A stretch of DNA of 64,000 nucleotides from JBCFAY01 sp038562375 (GTDB lineage: Bacteria; Bacillota; Clostridia; Christensenellales; CAG-138): positions 94,641 to 158,640 of the forward strand of contig JBCFAY010000007.1 of assembly GCA_038562375.1 (NCBI GenBank), in the 5' to 3' direction. Shown here in pieces: positions 52,548 through 61,223 of this stretch. Made by a program: the position numbers and the translations under genes. The notes beneath the pieces are model-generated. The model saw only the letters and a list, made by a program, of their open reading frames with translations, did not search any database and had not been told where the DNA came from. Every line of letters begins with the position of its first letter. Positions within the stretch are counted from its first letter, which is position 1.

Positions 52548-53585
52548 ATGAAAAGAGTGTTGTTCTACGCGCCCGAGGATATCCGCGTGGAGGAGGCGCC
52601 CATACCGGCGCCGGGTCCGGGCGAGGTGGTTGTCCGCAACAAGGTGACCCTGACCTGCGGTACCGACGTAAAGACCTACAAGCGCGGCTACCGTTACGAT
52701 CCTCCCTTCGCGATGGGCCACGAAGCCTCCGGGATCGTACACGCCGTGGGCAAGGGCGTGACCCGTTTTTGCGTGGGGGACAGGGTGGTTGCCCACAACT
52801 CGGCCCCCTGCAACAAATGCTATTACTGTAAAAAGGGCCTGCACTCGATGTGCCCGGACCTGATCCAGAACCAGTTCAAAAACGGCGCTTACGCAGAATA
52901 TCAGCTCATTCCCGCCCCCATCGTGGAGCAGAACATGTTCCATATGCCCGACTGGATGAGCTATAAGCAGGCGGCGCTCCTGGAACCCCTGGCCTGCGCC
53001 GTCTACGGCACCGCAAACGTCCCCATCGAATTGGGCGACACCGTCTGCGTGAACGGCTGCGGCCCGATCGGCCTGATGTTCATCCGCATGTGCTATCTGC
53101 GCGGCGCACGGGTCATCGCCTGCGACATGTCCCAGGTTCGCCTGGATCTGGCGCGCAAATTGGGCGCGGCGGAGACGGTCAACATCTCTGGCGTAGCCGA
53201 TCAGGCACAGGCCGTAAAGGATCTGACCGAGGACGGCCGTGGCGTGGACGCGGCCATCGAGGCCGCCGGAATCCCGGAGGTGTGGACGATCGCCATCAAT
53301 ATGGCCCGCCCGGGCGGCTTCGTGCTGTGCTTCGGCGGCACCAAAAAAGGGCTTGCCGTTCCGGTGGATACCACAAAGCTCCACTACGAACAGCTGACCA
53401 TCAAGGGCGTTTTCCATACCACTCCCGTGTATGTAAACGCCGCGTTTGAAATGCTCAAGATGAACGCCATTTCTGCCGATGACTTTGTGCAGAACGAATA
53501 TGCCATCGAGGACGTGGAAAAGGCCATCCTGGAGCACGCCTCCGGCGCCGTCGTCAAGAACTGCATCATCCATTCCGAGGAATGA
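52548..53585 (+). CDS. Zinc-dependent medium-chain alcohol dehydrogenase (sorbitol/threonine dehydrogenase type)
   Basis: The protein is 345 aa. The catalytic zinc ligands are Cys in TLTCGTDVKTY and His in GHEASG; the structural cysteines are in CNKCYYCKKGLHSMC. The NAD(P)-binding GCGPIGLM lies in the C-terminal Rossmann domain. It would oxidise a polyol or its phosphate to the keto form before aldol cleavage. AAAGGAG is nine bases before the ATG at 52548. Its neighbours are dhaL before and EI after. Confidence 0.9.
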   Translation: MKRVLFYAPEDIRVEEAPIPAPGPGEVVVRNKVTLTCGTDVKTYKRGYRYDPPFAMGHEASGIVHAVGKGVTRFCVGDRVVAHNSAPCNKCYYCKKGLHSMCPDLIQNQFKNGAYAEYQLIPAPIVEQNMFHMPDWMSYKQAALLEPLACAVYGTANVPIELGDTVCVNGCGPIGLMFIRMCYLRGARVIACDMSQVRLDLARKLGAAETVNISGVADQAQAVKDLTEDGRGVDAAIEAAGIPEVWTIAINMARPGGFVLCFGGTKKGLAVPVDTTKLHYEQLTIKGVFHTTPVYVNAAFEMLKMNAISADDFVQNEYAIEDVEKAILEHASGAVVKNCIIHSEE

Positions 53586-53621
53586 CCCCCACGCCACATT
53601 ACACGGAAAGGATCACCCGCC

Positions 53622-55334
53622 ATGATGCTATCAGGCAACCCCGTTTCGGAGGGGATCGCCATCGGCCCCCTGTATCTCTACCGCCCGTTCCATCCCCATG
53701 TGCAAGAGGCGTTCTGCGCCTCGGCGGAGGCGGAGCTGGAACGTTTCCTCCGGGTCAAAACCCAGGCGCTGGACGAAATCCATCTTCTGCTTGAACGCAT
53801 GGCGGAGGACGCGGAGAAGGCAAAGATCTTCGCTTCCCACGAGGACGTGCTGAACGATCCGGCCATGGAGGCGGAGATCGCATCCGCCATACGGGAGAAA
53901 CGCTGGTGCGGGGATTGGGCGCTCTGGAGCGTGTTTGAGGCTTTTATACGGATGCTCGAACAGGTATCCGATCCGCTGATCCGCGAACGGGCGGCCGATC
54001 TCAAGGATGTGCGCAACCGGCTTCTGCGCCTTTGGCTGGGGGAAGCGGAGCAAAACCTCTCCGCCCTTCCCGGACCCGTCGTCATCGCCTGCCACGACCT
54101 GCTGCCCTCCGATACCGCCACGCTGGACCGTGAGAACGTGCTGGCCATCGTCACGGAAACCGGGGGAACCACCTCCCATTCCGCGATTATCGCCCGCAGC
54201 TACGCGCTCCCAGCCGTACTGGGCGTTTCCGGCCTGCTCCGTTATGCGGAACCGGGCGCACAGGCCGTTGTGGACGCCGTAGCCGGGACGATCATCCTGG
54301 GGGCAACACAGCAGGAGCAAGCAGAGTATGGGGAAAAACTGCGGCGGTTCACGGCCGAAGCCGAGCGCACGAAGGCCTTTTTGAACGCCGAGCCCCGCAT
54401 GGCCGACGGAACCTATATCGAACTCGGCCTGAACATCGCTTCCCCCGACGCGCCCCTGCCCGGCGGCGGCGCCTCGATCGATTATGTAGGGCTTTTCCGG
54501 ACGGAATTTCTCTATATGGGCCGCAGCACGCTGCCCGGCGAAGAGGAACAGTTTGAAGCTTACCGGCGGGTTCTGACCGCCATGAAGGGCAAGCCCGTCA
54601 CGCTGCGCACATTGGACATCGGCGGGGACAAAAGCAGCGAGTGCCTGCCGCTTCCGAAGGAAGAAAACCCCTTCCTCGGCAACCGCGCGCTCCGCCTTTG
54701 CTTCTCCATGCCGGAGCTGTTCCGCGTTCAGCTCCGGGCCGCCCTGCGCGCCTCTATCTATGGGAATCTCTGGCTCATGCTGCCCATGGTGGGCGGCATG
54801 GATGATATCCTTAAAGCCAAGGATATTATCGCTTCCGTCCGTGCCGAACTGGCCGCGGAGGGCAAGCCCGTGGCCGACGGGATGAAGACCGGCATCATGA
54901 TCGAAATCCCCTCCATCGCCCTCATGGCCGATAAAGCCGCCCGGGAAGTCGACTTTGCCAGCATCGGCAGCAACGACCTGTGCCAGTATCTCACGGCCAC
55001 GGACCGGGGAAATCCCCTGGTATCCGCCTATTACCAGAGCTATCACCCGGCGCTTTTCCGCATCATCGCAATGGCGGCGGAAGCGTTCCACAGAGAGGGC
55101 AAGCCGATCGGCATCTGCGGCGAGCTCGGAGGCGACGCGCTCGCCGTTCCGGTCCTCATCGGCCTCGGTCTTAGAAAGCTCTCCATGGGCGCGGCCTCGG
55201 TGGCGAAGGTCAAGCAGATCCTCGGCCGCCTCACGCTCGCACACGCGCAGGCGCTCTCTGCGGCGGTATGCGAAAGCCCCGACGCCCAAGAGGCGGAAGC
55301 CCTGATGCGCGCCTGGTCCGATCGTTTCCGATAA
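53622..55334 (+). CDS. PTS enzyme I (PtsI-like phosphoenolpyruvate phosphotransferase)
   Basis: The protein is 570 aa, full length. It has the phosphohistidine His186 in ETGGTTSHSAIIARS, the PEP site FRTEFLYMGR and the catalytic Cys in GICGELGGD. It takes phosphate from PEP to HPr, the next gene. Having a private EI and HPr inside a substrate-specific operon is uncommon; usually a genome has a general ptsHI. It is more divergent in the N-terminal region than standard EI. The start 53622 follows GGAAAGGA by about 11 bases. Confidence 0.9.
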   Translation: MMLSGNPVSEGIAIGPLYLYRPFHPHVQEAFCASAEAELERFLRVKTQALDEIHLLLERMAEDAEKAKIFASHEDVLNDPAMEAEIASAIREKRWCGDWALWSVFEAFIRMLEQVSDPLIRERAADLKDVRNRLLRLWLGEAEQNLSALPGPVVIACHDLLPSDTATLDRENVLAIVTETGGTTSHSAIIARSYALPAVLGVSGLLRYAEPGAQAVVDAVAGTIILGATQQEQAEYGEKLRRFTAEAERTKAFLNAEPRMADGTYIELGLNIASPDAPLPGGGASIDYVGLFRTEFLYMGRSTLPGEEEQFEAYRRVLTAMKGKPVTLRTLDIGGDKSSECLPLPKEENPFLGNRALRLCFSMPELFRVQLRAALRASIYGNLWLMLPMVGGMDDILKAKDIIASVRAELAAEGKPVADGMKTGIMIEIPSIALMADKAAREVDFASIGSNDLCQYLTATDRGNPLVSAYYQSYHPALFRIIAMAAEAFHREGKPIGICGELGGDALAVPVLIGLGLRKLSMGAASVAKVKQILGRLTLAHAQALSAAVCESPDAQEAEALMRAWSDRFR

Positions 55335-55357
55335 CAGCAAAAATAAGAGGTAAAAGC

Positions 55358-55627
55358 ATGTACAGCAAAACGACAACGGTCATCAACACATCGGGATTGC
55401 ACGCGCGCCCGGCCTCCGACTTCGTCCGGACCGCGGCCAAATATAAGTCCGACATTACCATACGGCGGGAGGGCGTGGATACGGCGGCCAACGCCAAATC
55501 CATCCTGTTCCTGCTGTCCCTGGGCCTGAGCAAAGGCACGAACGTCATCATCAGCGCGGACGGCGCGGACGAGAAGGACGCGGTCGACGCTCTGGCGGCG
55601 CTCATCGACACGGGCTTTGGGGAGTAG
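55358..55627 (+). CDS. HPr phosphocarrier protein
   Basis: The protein is 89 aa with His15 in SGLHARPAS and a regulatory-type serine (Ser48) in AKSILFLLSLG. That serine is the HPr kinase target in Firmicutes, so it may also act in catabolite control. It accepts phosphate from EI and passes it to IIA. AGAGG lies before the ATG at 55358, and the stop lies just upstream of the HAD gene. Confidence 0.93.
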   Translation: MYSKTTTVINTSGLHARPASDFVRTAAKYKSDITIRREGVDTAANAKSILFLLSLGLSKGTNVIISADGADEKDAVDALAALIDTGFGE

Positions 55628-55631
55628 GCCC

Positions 55632-56465
55632 ATGGGCGTAAAGCTCATCGCGGTAGATATGGACGGCACGCTTATGGACAACAGCCACATCGCCGTCTCG
55701 GGAAGAAATAAAGCCGCGCTCCGCGAAGCCGCGGAGCAGGGGATTCATATCGTACTTGCCAGCGGGAGGCCGCTGGCGCTCATGACGGACACGGCGGCCG
55801 AGCTTGCCTGTGTCCGTTACGTCATCACAGCCAACGGCGCCTGCGTGTGGGATCTAAAAAACGACATCCGGCTCGCGGACCGCTCGATCCCTGAAGAACA
55901 GACCCGGCGGATCCTGGACATTCTCACCGATTACCCCATCGCGGCGGAAGTGTATTGCGGGGGCCGGACCTATGTGGACAGGCGCACCTGGCGCTTTGAC
56001 CGCTATGTGAAGCATCCGCCGGAATTCCTTGCTTTTCGGGCGGAGCGCAACATGGTTGCGGATGACCTGAAGGCCGCCGTGACAGGTCTTCGGGCGGAGA
56101 AGTTCAACGTGGACGGGATCTCCCCGGAGCAAATGGAGGCGATCCTCGCCCGCCTGTCGCCTTTTGGGGACAGCCTCACGATCAACTTCATCGCCTGCTA
56201 TGACAATCTGGAGATCTGCCGCAGGGACGCCACCAAGGGCAACGCCCTGAAAGCCCTCTGCCAAGCGCTGGGCATCGCCCGGGACGAGGTCATGGCCTTT
56301 GGGGACAGCGACAACGACGCCGATATGCTGGGCTGGGCGGAATGGTCCTTTTTTATGTCCGGCGGCGAGGCCGCGGCGGAGGCCGCCGCCCGGTACCAAA
56401 CCGAAGCCAACACGAAGGACGGTATCGCTCTCGCGATCGAAAAACACCTTTTTCAAAGAGGATAA
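55632..56465 (+). CDS. Cof-type HAD-IIB phosphatase
   Basis: The protein is 277 aa. It has the catalytic VDMDGTL with the nucleophile Asp, SGRPLA, KGNALKALCQALGI and FGDSDNDADML, the four HAD motifs of the Cof/IIB group. It dephosphorylates small phospho-sugars and may relieve sugar-phosphate build-up of the pathway. The start at 55632 lies four bases after HPr and is preceded by GGGGAG. It is the last gene before a terminator. Confidence 0.9.
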   Translation: MGVKLIAVDMDGTLMDNSHIAVSGRNKAALREAAEQGIHIVLASGRPLALMTDTAAELACVRYVITANGACVWDLKNDIRLADRSIPEEQTRRILDILTDYPIAAEVYCGGRTYVDRRTWRFDRYVKHPPEFLAFRAERNMVADDLKAAVTGLRAEKFNVDGISPEQMEAILARLSPFGDSLTINFIACYDNLEICRRDATKGNALKALCQALGIARDEVMAFGDSDNDADMLGWAEWSFFMSGGEAAAEAAARYQTEANTKDGIALAIEKHLFQRG

Positions 56466-56553
56466 GCAAGACTCCCGCGGCGATGGCGTTTGCGGATCAC
56501 CGCCGAATAAAAAACGCCCCGGGGCGTTATAAAGATCACTTCCCCTCTCGGCG

Positions 56554-56592
56554 CAAGGGCTTGGCGGCAAACGCCGCAAAGCCCTTGTTTTT
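56554..56592 (+). terminator. Terminator of the PTS/Dha operon
   Basis: CAAGGGC (56554-56560) pairs with GCCCTTG (56581-56587), with inner GGCGG/CGCCG pairing, followed by TTTTT. Confidence 0.8.
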
Positions 56593-56749
56593 GACGCTCC
56601 CTCGAGCCTTGGAACACGGAACGCCCGCGCCCCAATCCATATTGGAAGCGTTTTCCGAAATCCGAGAGAATGTTCTAAAACGCGAGTGGCAGCGGCATTT
56701 ATGGGGCTTTGATCCTCACGCGACAGTACGGGGCGTGGGCTGCGGCGCT

Positions 56750-56777
56750 TTGCGAAAGATGTCCTCTGTGTTATAAT
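56750..56777 (+). promoter_or_regulatory. rpoN promoter
   Basis: TATAAT (56772-56777) lies six bases before the ATG; a -35-like TTGCGA (56750-56755) is 16 bases upstream. The transcript would start at or within a base of the initiation codon. Confidence 0.55.
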
Positions 56778-56783
56778 TAATAT

Positions 56784-58064
56784 ATGAATATCGACCTGAA
56801 GCAAAATACAGATCTCAGGCAGACGCAATTCCTCTCCCAGCAGATGTATCAGTCGCTCCAGGTGCTTTGTCTCAATTCTACCGAGCTGTGCGAATACATC
56901 CTCGCGCAATGCAACGAGAACCCGCTTCTGGAGATGCATGAGCCGGCGCAGGACGCCTTTGTCCGGCTGGATCGAAGCGCGGCGCAGGACGCGCCCGAGC
57001 TTCCCGCCGTCAGGCCGCTCAGGGATCTGCTGCAGGAACAGCTCAGTTGCTGCGCGCGCGGCGTCAGCGAGCAGGTGCGGCAAGGGGCGAGAGCGATCGT
57101 CGATTGTTTGGACGAAGACGGCTACCTGCGCATGCCGCTGGAGGAAATCAGCCGGCTGTACCGCCTCGCGCCCGGAACAGAGGAAGAAGCGCTGCGCCTG
57201 GTGCAGGAGCTGGACCCGCCGGGCATCGGCGCGCGCAGCCTGGAAGAATTGCTCTGGCTCAAGGCGTGCGCGCAGCAGGTGCAGGATGAGCTTCTGCGCG
57301 CCATTCTGAAGGATCATCTGATCCACGTGGCCGCGCGCCGCTATGACAAAATCAGCAACGCCCTGGGCATCAGCAAGCAGAAGGCCGAACATTACGGCGA
57401 ACTGATCCGTACGCTTACCCCCTATGTCTGTGCGCCCGGCGGCACCGCCCAGTATGTTACGCCGGACATCATTGTAGAAGAAAAGGACGGGGAACTTTCG
57501 GTCACGGTCACCGAGGCGTACCTGCCTTCGATTTGCGTGACGGATGCCTATCGGGATTCGCTCGGCAGCATGAACGACGAGGAGCGCCGCTATGTACGCG
57601 CGCACCTGCGCGGCGCGGAACAGGCGGTGCGCGCGGTGCAGCAGCGGCACCAGACGCTGCGCTCGGTGGCAACCGCAATCGTACAGGCCCAAAACGGCTT
57701 CTTTCTCGCGCAGAGCGAGCTGCAGCCGCTGAGCGCAGCAGATATAGCAGCAGACCTGGGCATGCATGCCTCCACGGTCAGCCGCACGGTGCAGGGCAAG
57801 TACCTTCAATACCGGCGGGGTGTTCTGCCGCTCAAAGCCCTGCTCCCACGCGCGCTGCCGACAAAGCAGGAAGGCTTCGTAAGCACAAAGAGCGTCCTGG
57901 ATCGCATTCAGGAAATTTTCACGCGCGAGCCTTCCCTTTCAGACCAGGTCGTGGCGGATAGGCTGCAGCGAGAGGGCGTTCAAATCGCCCGCCGCACCGT
58001 GGCCAAGTACCGCACGCAATTGGGGTTTGCCAAAACCAAGGGAAGAACGCGCACACCCATGTAG
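56784..58064 (+). CDS. rpoN: RNA polymerase sigma-54 factor
   Basis: The protein is 426 aa. Region I is glutamine/leucine-rich (QFLSQQMYQSLQVLCLNSTELCEYILAQCNENPLLEM). A core-binding region follows (DEDGYLRMPLEEI, LDPPGIGARSLEELLWL), then an HTH (LSAADIAADLGMHASTVSRTVQGKYLQ) and the RpoN box ARRTVAKYR at residues 402-410. It is complete. It supplies the sigma factor for the promoter at 48027, and its position next to the operon suggests a local dedicated factor. No Shine-Dalgarno lies before the ATG; the mRNA seems leaderless. Confidence 0.93.
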   Translation: MNIDLKQNTDLRQTQFLSQQMYQSLQVLCLNSTELCEYILAQCNENPLLEMHEPAQDAFVRLDRSAAQDAPELPAVRPLRDLLQEQLSCCARGVSEQVRQGARAIVDCLDEDGYLRMPLEEISRLYRLAPGTEEEALRLVQELDPPGIGARSLEELLWLKACAQQVQDELLRAILKDHLIHVAARRYDKISNALGISKQKAEHYGELIRTLTPYVCAPGGTAQYVTPDIIVEEKDGELSVTVTEAYLPSICVTDAYRDSLGSMNDEERRYVRAHLRGAEQAVRAVQQRHQTLRSVATAIVQAQNGFFLAQSELQPLSAADIAADLGMHASTVSRTVQGKYLQYRRGVLPLKALLPRALPTKQEGFVSTKSVLDRIQEIFTREPSLSDQVVADRLQREGVQIARRTVAKYRTQLGFAKTKGRTRTPM

Positions 58065-58257
58065 GAAAGTTTCGATGTCGGACGGCATCAGGCCAGCCCC
58101 TTAAGCAGGATGCCGGATCCCCTCCTTAGGAATACGAGGAGGGCAACATGCTTGTTTCCACAGGAGCCTCAAGAAACAGAAAAATCCTTTGATATCCCCC
58201 CACAGCGCTAGCTGGAGACGCGGCGATGCCTACAAATGATTCTGTAACCCTGATCAT

Positions 58258-58473
58258 TTGTTGAGTATGCTGTCAGGGCTGGATTGTCACGAGCCTCCCG
58301 ATGTCAGCGGCGCGTCGGATGTTCTGCTCACACCCGGCATGGTCTTCTCCATCGAGCCGGGCGTCTACCTTCCCGGAGAATTCGGGGTGCGCATTGAGGA
58401 CCTGGTGCTGGTCACCGAAACCGGCTGTGAGGTGCTCAACCACTATACCAAAGAGCTTCAGGTTATAGTGTAA
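58258..58473 (+). pseudogene. Remnant of an Xaa-Pro aminopeptidase (M24), C-terminal part
   Basis: A 71-residue frame reads LDCHEPPDVSG, LTPGMVFSIEPGVYLPGEFGVRIEDLVLVTETG and LNHYTKEL, the metal-binding C-terminal end of M24 peptidases (His of HEPP, both Glu residues). The preceding about 300 residues are missing and no frame joins it upstream, so this is a decayed fragment. Confidence 0.8.
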
Positions 58474-58625
58474 GGCTGAACAAAAAAAGACGAAATGCCC
58501 CCGTCAAAGGCAAGGGGGCGGACGGTTCCGGCGAAAGGATGCTGCCGATCACGGATGCCACACGCCCCTATTTTGAGCGTCGGCTTGACCTCCGGCGCGA
58601 TATCGTTCGTGTTGTTGCCATGGCA

Positions 58626-58681
58626 TTTTAATCCAATTTTCATCTGTTTTGCATTTCCCTACAGGATTGCTCTGCTATGCT
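58626..58681 (+). promoter_or_regulatory. Response-regulator box and -10 of the small membrane protein gene
   Basis: TTTTAAT (58626-58632) and TTTTCAT (58637-58643) are 11 bases apart start to start. The -10 TATGCT (58676-58681) begins 32 bases after the second repeat. Spacing is identical to that at the DUF4342 operon. Confidence 0.65.
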
Positions 58682-58714
58682 CAAAAAAAATCTAAGAGAG
58701 GGCGGTAGGGCGTT

Positions 58715-58954
58715 GTGATAGGGTTGTTCGGGCTTACGTTGGCATTATTTCTGGTGATTGGGCCGATTTGGCTTGTCTTTAAGCTTGTGTTCTTCGCAAT
58801 GAAATCGGTTTTTCGAGTGACCTTTTGGGTGATACAGTGCGTGATATTTCTGTTGGGCTTTTTGTTTAGCGGCGGGCTGATTGCTTTTTTGGGCATCTTC
58901 TTTCTGCTCAACGTTCTCGCCTTGCCCATCATTTTCCTCTGTTCCAAAAGGTAG
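58715..58954 (+). CDS. Small hydrophobic membrane protein
   Basis: The protein is 79 aa, almost all membrane segments: about residues 2-27 and 35-60 and a last stretch to 75, with a short Lys/Arg tail. It begins at a GTG at 58715 with GGCGGTAGGG upstream. No family name is known. It is boxed between the peptidase remnant and a bidirectional terminator and has a regulatory box like that of the two-component operon, so it may be its target. Confidence 0.65.
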   Translation: MIGLFGLTLALFLVIGPIWLVFKLVFFAMKSVFRVTFWVIQCVIFLLGFLFSGGLIAFLGIFFLLNVLALPIIFLCSKR

Positions 58955-58972
58955 TTTGCCGGAATTATGCTA

Positions 58973-59006
58973 AAGAGAGCGCATCGCTTTTGCGATGCGC
59001 TCTCTT
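58973..59006. terminator. Bidirectional terminator between the small protein and the histidine kinase genes
   Basis: AAGAGAGCGCATCGC (58973-58987) and GCGATGCGCTCTCTT (58992-59006) form a perfect 15-base stem with a TTTT loop; both ends are A/T-flanked. Confidence 0.88.
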
Positions 59007-59019
59007 AATCTCGTTCCCC

Positions 59020-60501
59020 TTAAAGCGATGCGCCCGCCGCCTCGCTGCAATAGGGCAGCACCAGGACGATACGCGTACCGATCTCCTTTCGGCTAAGCAG
59101 TTCTACATGGCCGCCGTGGCGATCCACGATCCACTTGGCGATGGATAGCCCCAACCCGGTTCCTCCCGTTTTGCGGGCGCGGGACTGATCCGACCGGAAG
59201 AAACGGTCAAAGACATGGGCGAGATCCTGCTCGGGGATGCCGATGCCGTTGTCCGATACCGACAGCGCGACATTGCCGCCGTCCCGCTTGGCGGCGATGT
59301 GGATGCGCTCCCCGGCGGGGGTGTACTTGATGGCATTGTCCACAAAGATGCGCAGCGCCTGCTTGATAAGCTGCGCGTCGCCGTATACGGTGAGCGCCGG
59401 AACGATGGAGGATTCGTAGGCGTGAGCCTCGTCGATCATCCTGGTTTCCGAGAGCACCTCCTCCGCGAGGGAGGAAACGTCCACCAGGCCGGTTTTGAGG
59501 ATGATGGAGTCGTTGTCGCTGCGGGCCAGGAACAGCAATTGCTCCACCAAATCCTGCATGCCGGCCGCCTCGCTTTTGATGGCGTCGATGGATTCCTGCA
59601 AGGTTTGTTCATCCTGCTTCCCCCAGCGGTCCAGCATGTTGGCATAGCCCTGGATGACCGCGATGGGCGTACGCAACTCATGGGACGCATCCGATACAAA
59701 GCGCAGCTGGGATTGGTAGGCGGCGTCCAGCCGATCCAGCATCTCGTTGATGGCGTCGGCGAGCCCTTTGAGCTCCTGATGCTCATCCGCAATGACAATG
59801 CGGGTATCCAGCCGGTTTTCAGTGATGGTGTTCAGCGTCCGGATCGTACCGTCCAGAGACGGGCTATCCATTCGCTGGCGGCTCTGCTCGTTGCCGATGG
59901 TGCGCGCTGCCGTTCGGGTCAGCTCGTAGATGGGCTGCAGCGTGCGGCTGACCGAGCGGCTCACCGTAGAAATACTGCGCAGGAGGCTTATCACCTGCAC
60001 AAGCAAAAGCGCGACAAAGCACCCAAAGAAGATGCGTACCGGAATATCCCAATGGTAGGTAACGAGCAGCAGCCGACCGGACTCCGGCGATGGGATGGCG
60101 AGTGTATAAGCGGCCGACTTCAGTCGGCTGAGGAGATCCTCGCCGGAAGGGAATCTCAACTCCCGGGTGGTACCCGGCGGAATGGACGGATTGCGCCTTA
60201 GCAATTCCTTCTCGAGAAAAGTGGGCAGGCGGATTCCTTGCGGCTCTCCCAGCTCATATCGATACTCCCAGTCCGTAAGGAGAAGCTCCGTCCCTATGCC
60301 CGGCCGCTTTAACAGCTTCGGGCTCAGCTCCATCGCCTGCCACTCGGTCCAAATAGCCAAGCTGAGTACAAAAAGGAGTACCAGCAGCACATCCAGAAAG
60401 AAAGTGTGCATGGCGGAGCGCAGAAACTGATTGCCGGTGAGCCGCCAGGTAAGAGAGGCGCCCCCCTTTTTCTGCTTTGTCTGCGGCGTATTAGGGTTCA
60501 T
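59020..60501 (-). CDS. Sensor histidine kinase
   Basis: The protein is 493 aa. It has TM1 (about 31-51), an extracytoplasmic loop of about 100 residues, TM2 (155-175), a HAMP-like linker, and HisKA with His274 in SDASHELRTPIAV. The ATPase domain has N-box DNAIKYTP, DNGIGIPEQD and GTGLGLSIAKW. A classic orthodox kinase; its signal is unknown. The ATG at 60501 follows GGAGGAGG. It lies 19 bases downstream of the response regulator, and the DUF4342 gene comes first in the operon. Confidence 0.92.
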   Translation of the reverse strand: MNPNTPQTKQKKGGASLTWRLTGNQFLRSAMHTFFLDVLLVLLFVLSLAIWTEWQAMELSPKLLKRPGIGTELLLTDWEYRYELGEPQGIRLPTFLEKELLRRNPSIPPGTTRELRFPSGEDLLSRLKSAAYTLAIPSPESGRLLLVTYHWDIPVRIFFGCFVALLLVQVISLLRSISTVSRSVSRTLQPIYELTRTAARTIGNEQSRQRMDSPSLDGTIRTLNTITENRLDTRIVIADEHQELKGLADAINEMLDRLDAAYQSQLRFVSDASHELRTPIAVIQGYANMLDRWGKQDEQTLQESIDAIKSEAAGMQDLVEQLLFLARSDNDSIILKTGLVDVSSLAEEVLSETRMIDEAHAYESSIVPALTVYGDAQLIKQALRIFVDNAIKYTPAGERIHIAAKRDGGNVALSVSDNGIGIPEQDLAHVFDRFFRSDQSRARKTGGTGLGLSIAKWIVDRHGGHVELLSRKEIGTRIVLVLPYCSEAAGASL

Positions 60502-60520
60502 GCCTCCTCCAACCTCTAAA

Positions 60521-61192
60521 CTACTGTTCCCGCAGCACATAACCTACGCCGCGGACCGTATGGATATATTTTACATCGAAAGCTTCGTCTATCTTTTGCC
60601 GCAGGAAGCGGATATACACGTCCACGGTGTTGGTCTCTCCCTGATAGTCATATCCCCATACCCGCTGCAACAGCACATCCCGGGTGAGCACGATGCCCCT
60701 GTTTTCCATCAGCAGCTGCAACAGATCAAACTCACGCTTGGTAAGGTTCAGCTCCGCATCGTCCACACGGACGATATGCTTGGCCGGGTCAAGGCACAGC
60801 CGCCCAATCTGTAACGCGCCCTGTTCCGGACGGTTTTTGCGCAGCGTCACACGGATGCGGGCCAGCAATTCCTCAATGGCAAAGGGCTTGGTGACGTAAT
60901 CGTCCGCGCCGCTGTCCAGCCCCGTCACCTTGTCCATGACCGCATCCCGTGCGGTCAATAGGATAACAGGCACCGAGGTGCTTCGCCGCAAGCGGCGAAG
61001 CACCTCCAACCCGTTGAGCCCCGGCAGCATCACATCCAGAAGGACCAGGTCGAAGTTTCCCGACTCGGCCAGTTCTAGGCCCACACGGCCATCCGCAGCC
61101 TTTTGAACCTCATAGCCCTCATAGGAGAGCTCCAGCTCCACAAACCGCGCAAGCTTTTCCTCGTCCTCAACAATCAGGATGCTCTCTTTCAC
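60521..61192 (-). CDS. OmpR/PhoB-family response regulator
   Basis: The protein is 223 aa. It has receiver acidic pair DE at 10-11, phosphoacceptor Asp53 in LLDVMLPG, Thr in LLTARD and Lys in VTKPF. The C-terminal winged helix has LNLTKREFDLLQLLMENRGIVLTRDVLLQRVWGYD and DVYIRFLRQKID. Start: GTG 61192 has GGGAGGG nine bases upstream; the 33 extra N-terminal codons of the longer frame are basic and not conserved. It probably binds the 11-bp direct repeats near 58630 and 61880. Confidence 0.92.
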   Translation of the reverse strand: MKESILIVEDEEKLARFVELELSYEGYEVQKAADGRVGLELAESGNFDLVLLDVMLPGLNGLEVLRRLRRSTSVPVILLTARDAVMDKVTGLDSGADDYVTKPFAIEELLARIRVTLRKNRPEQGALQIGRLCLDPAKHIVRVDDAELNLTKREFDLLQLLMENRGIVLTRDVLLQRVWGYDYQGETNTVDVYIRFLRQKIDEAFDVKYIHTVRGVGYVLREQ

Positions 61193-61223
61193 CGGCTTCG
61201 ACCCTCCCGTGGTTTTTCCCGCG

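Larger units (their letters stand above)
56466..56783. other. Intergenic region between the PTS operon and rpoN
   Basis: It contains the palindrome AACGCCCCGGGGCGTT (56513-56528), a strong terminator and the rpoN promoter. No gene is seen. Confidence 0.7.

Noticed and set aside
53631..57809. Two long minus-strand open frames (581 and 651 codons) opposite EI, HAD and rpoN
   Set aside because: Antisense shadows crossing several well-identified genes and two terminators.
58458..58643. 61-codon minus-strand frame
   Set aside because: Lies over the peptidase remnant end and the regulatory box; no ribosome site.
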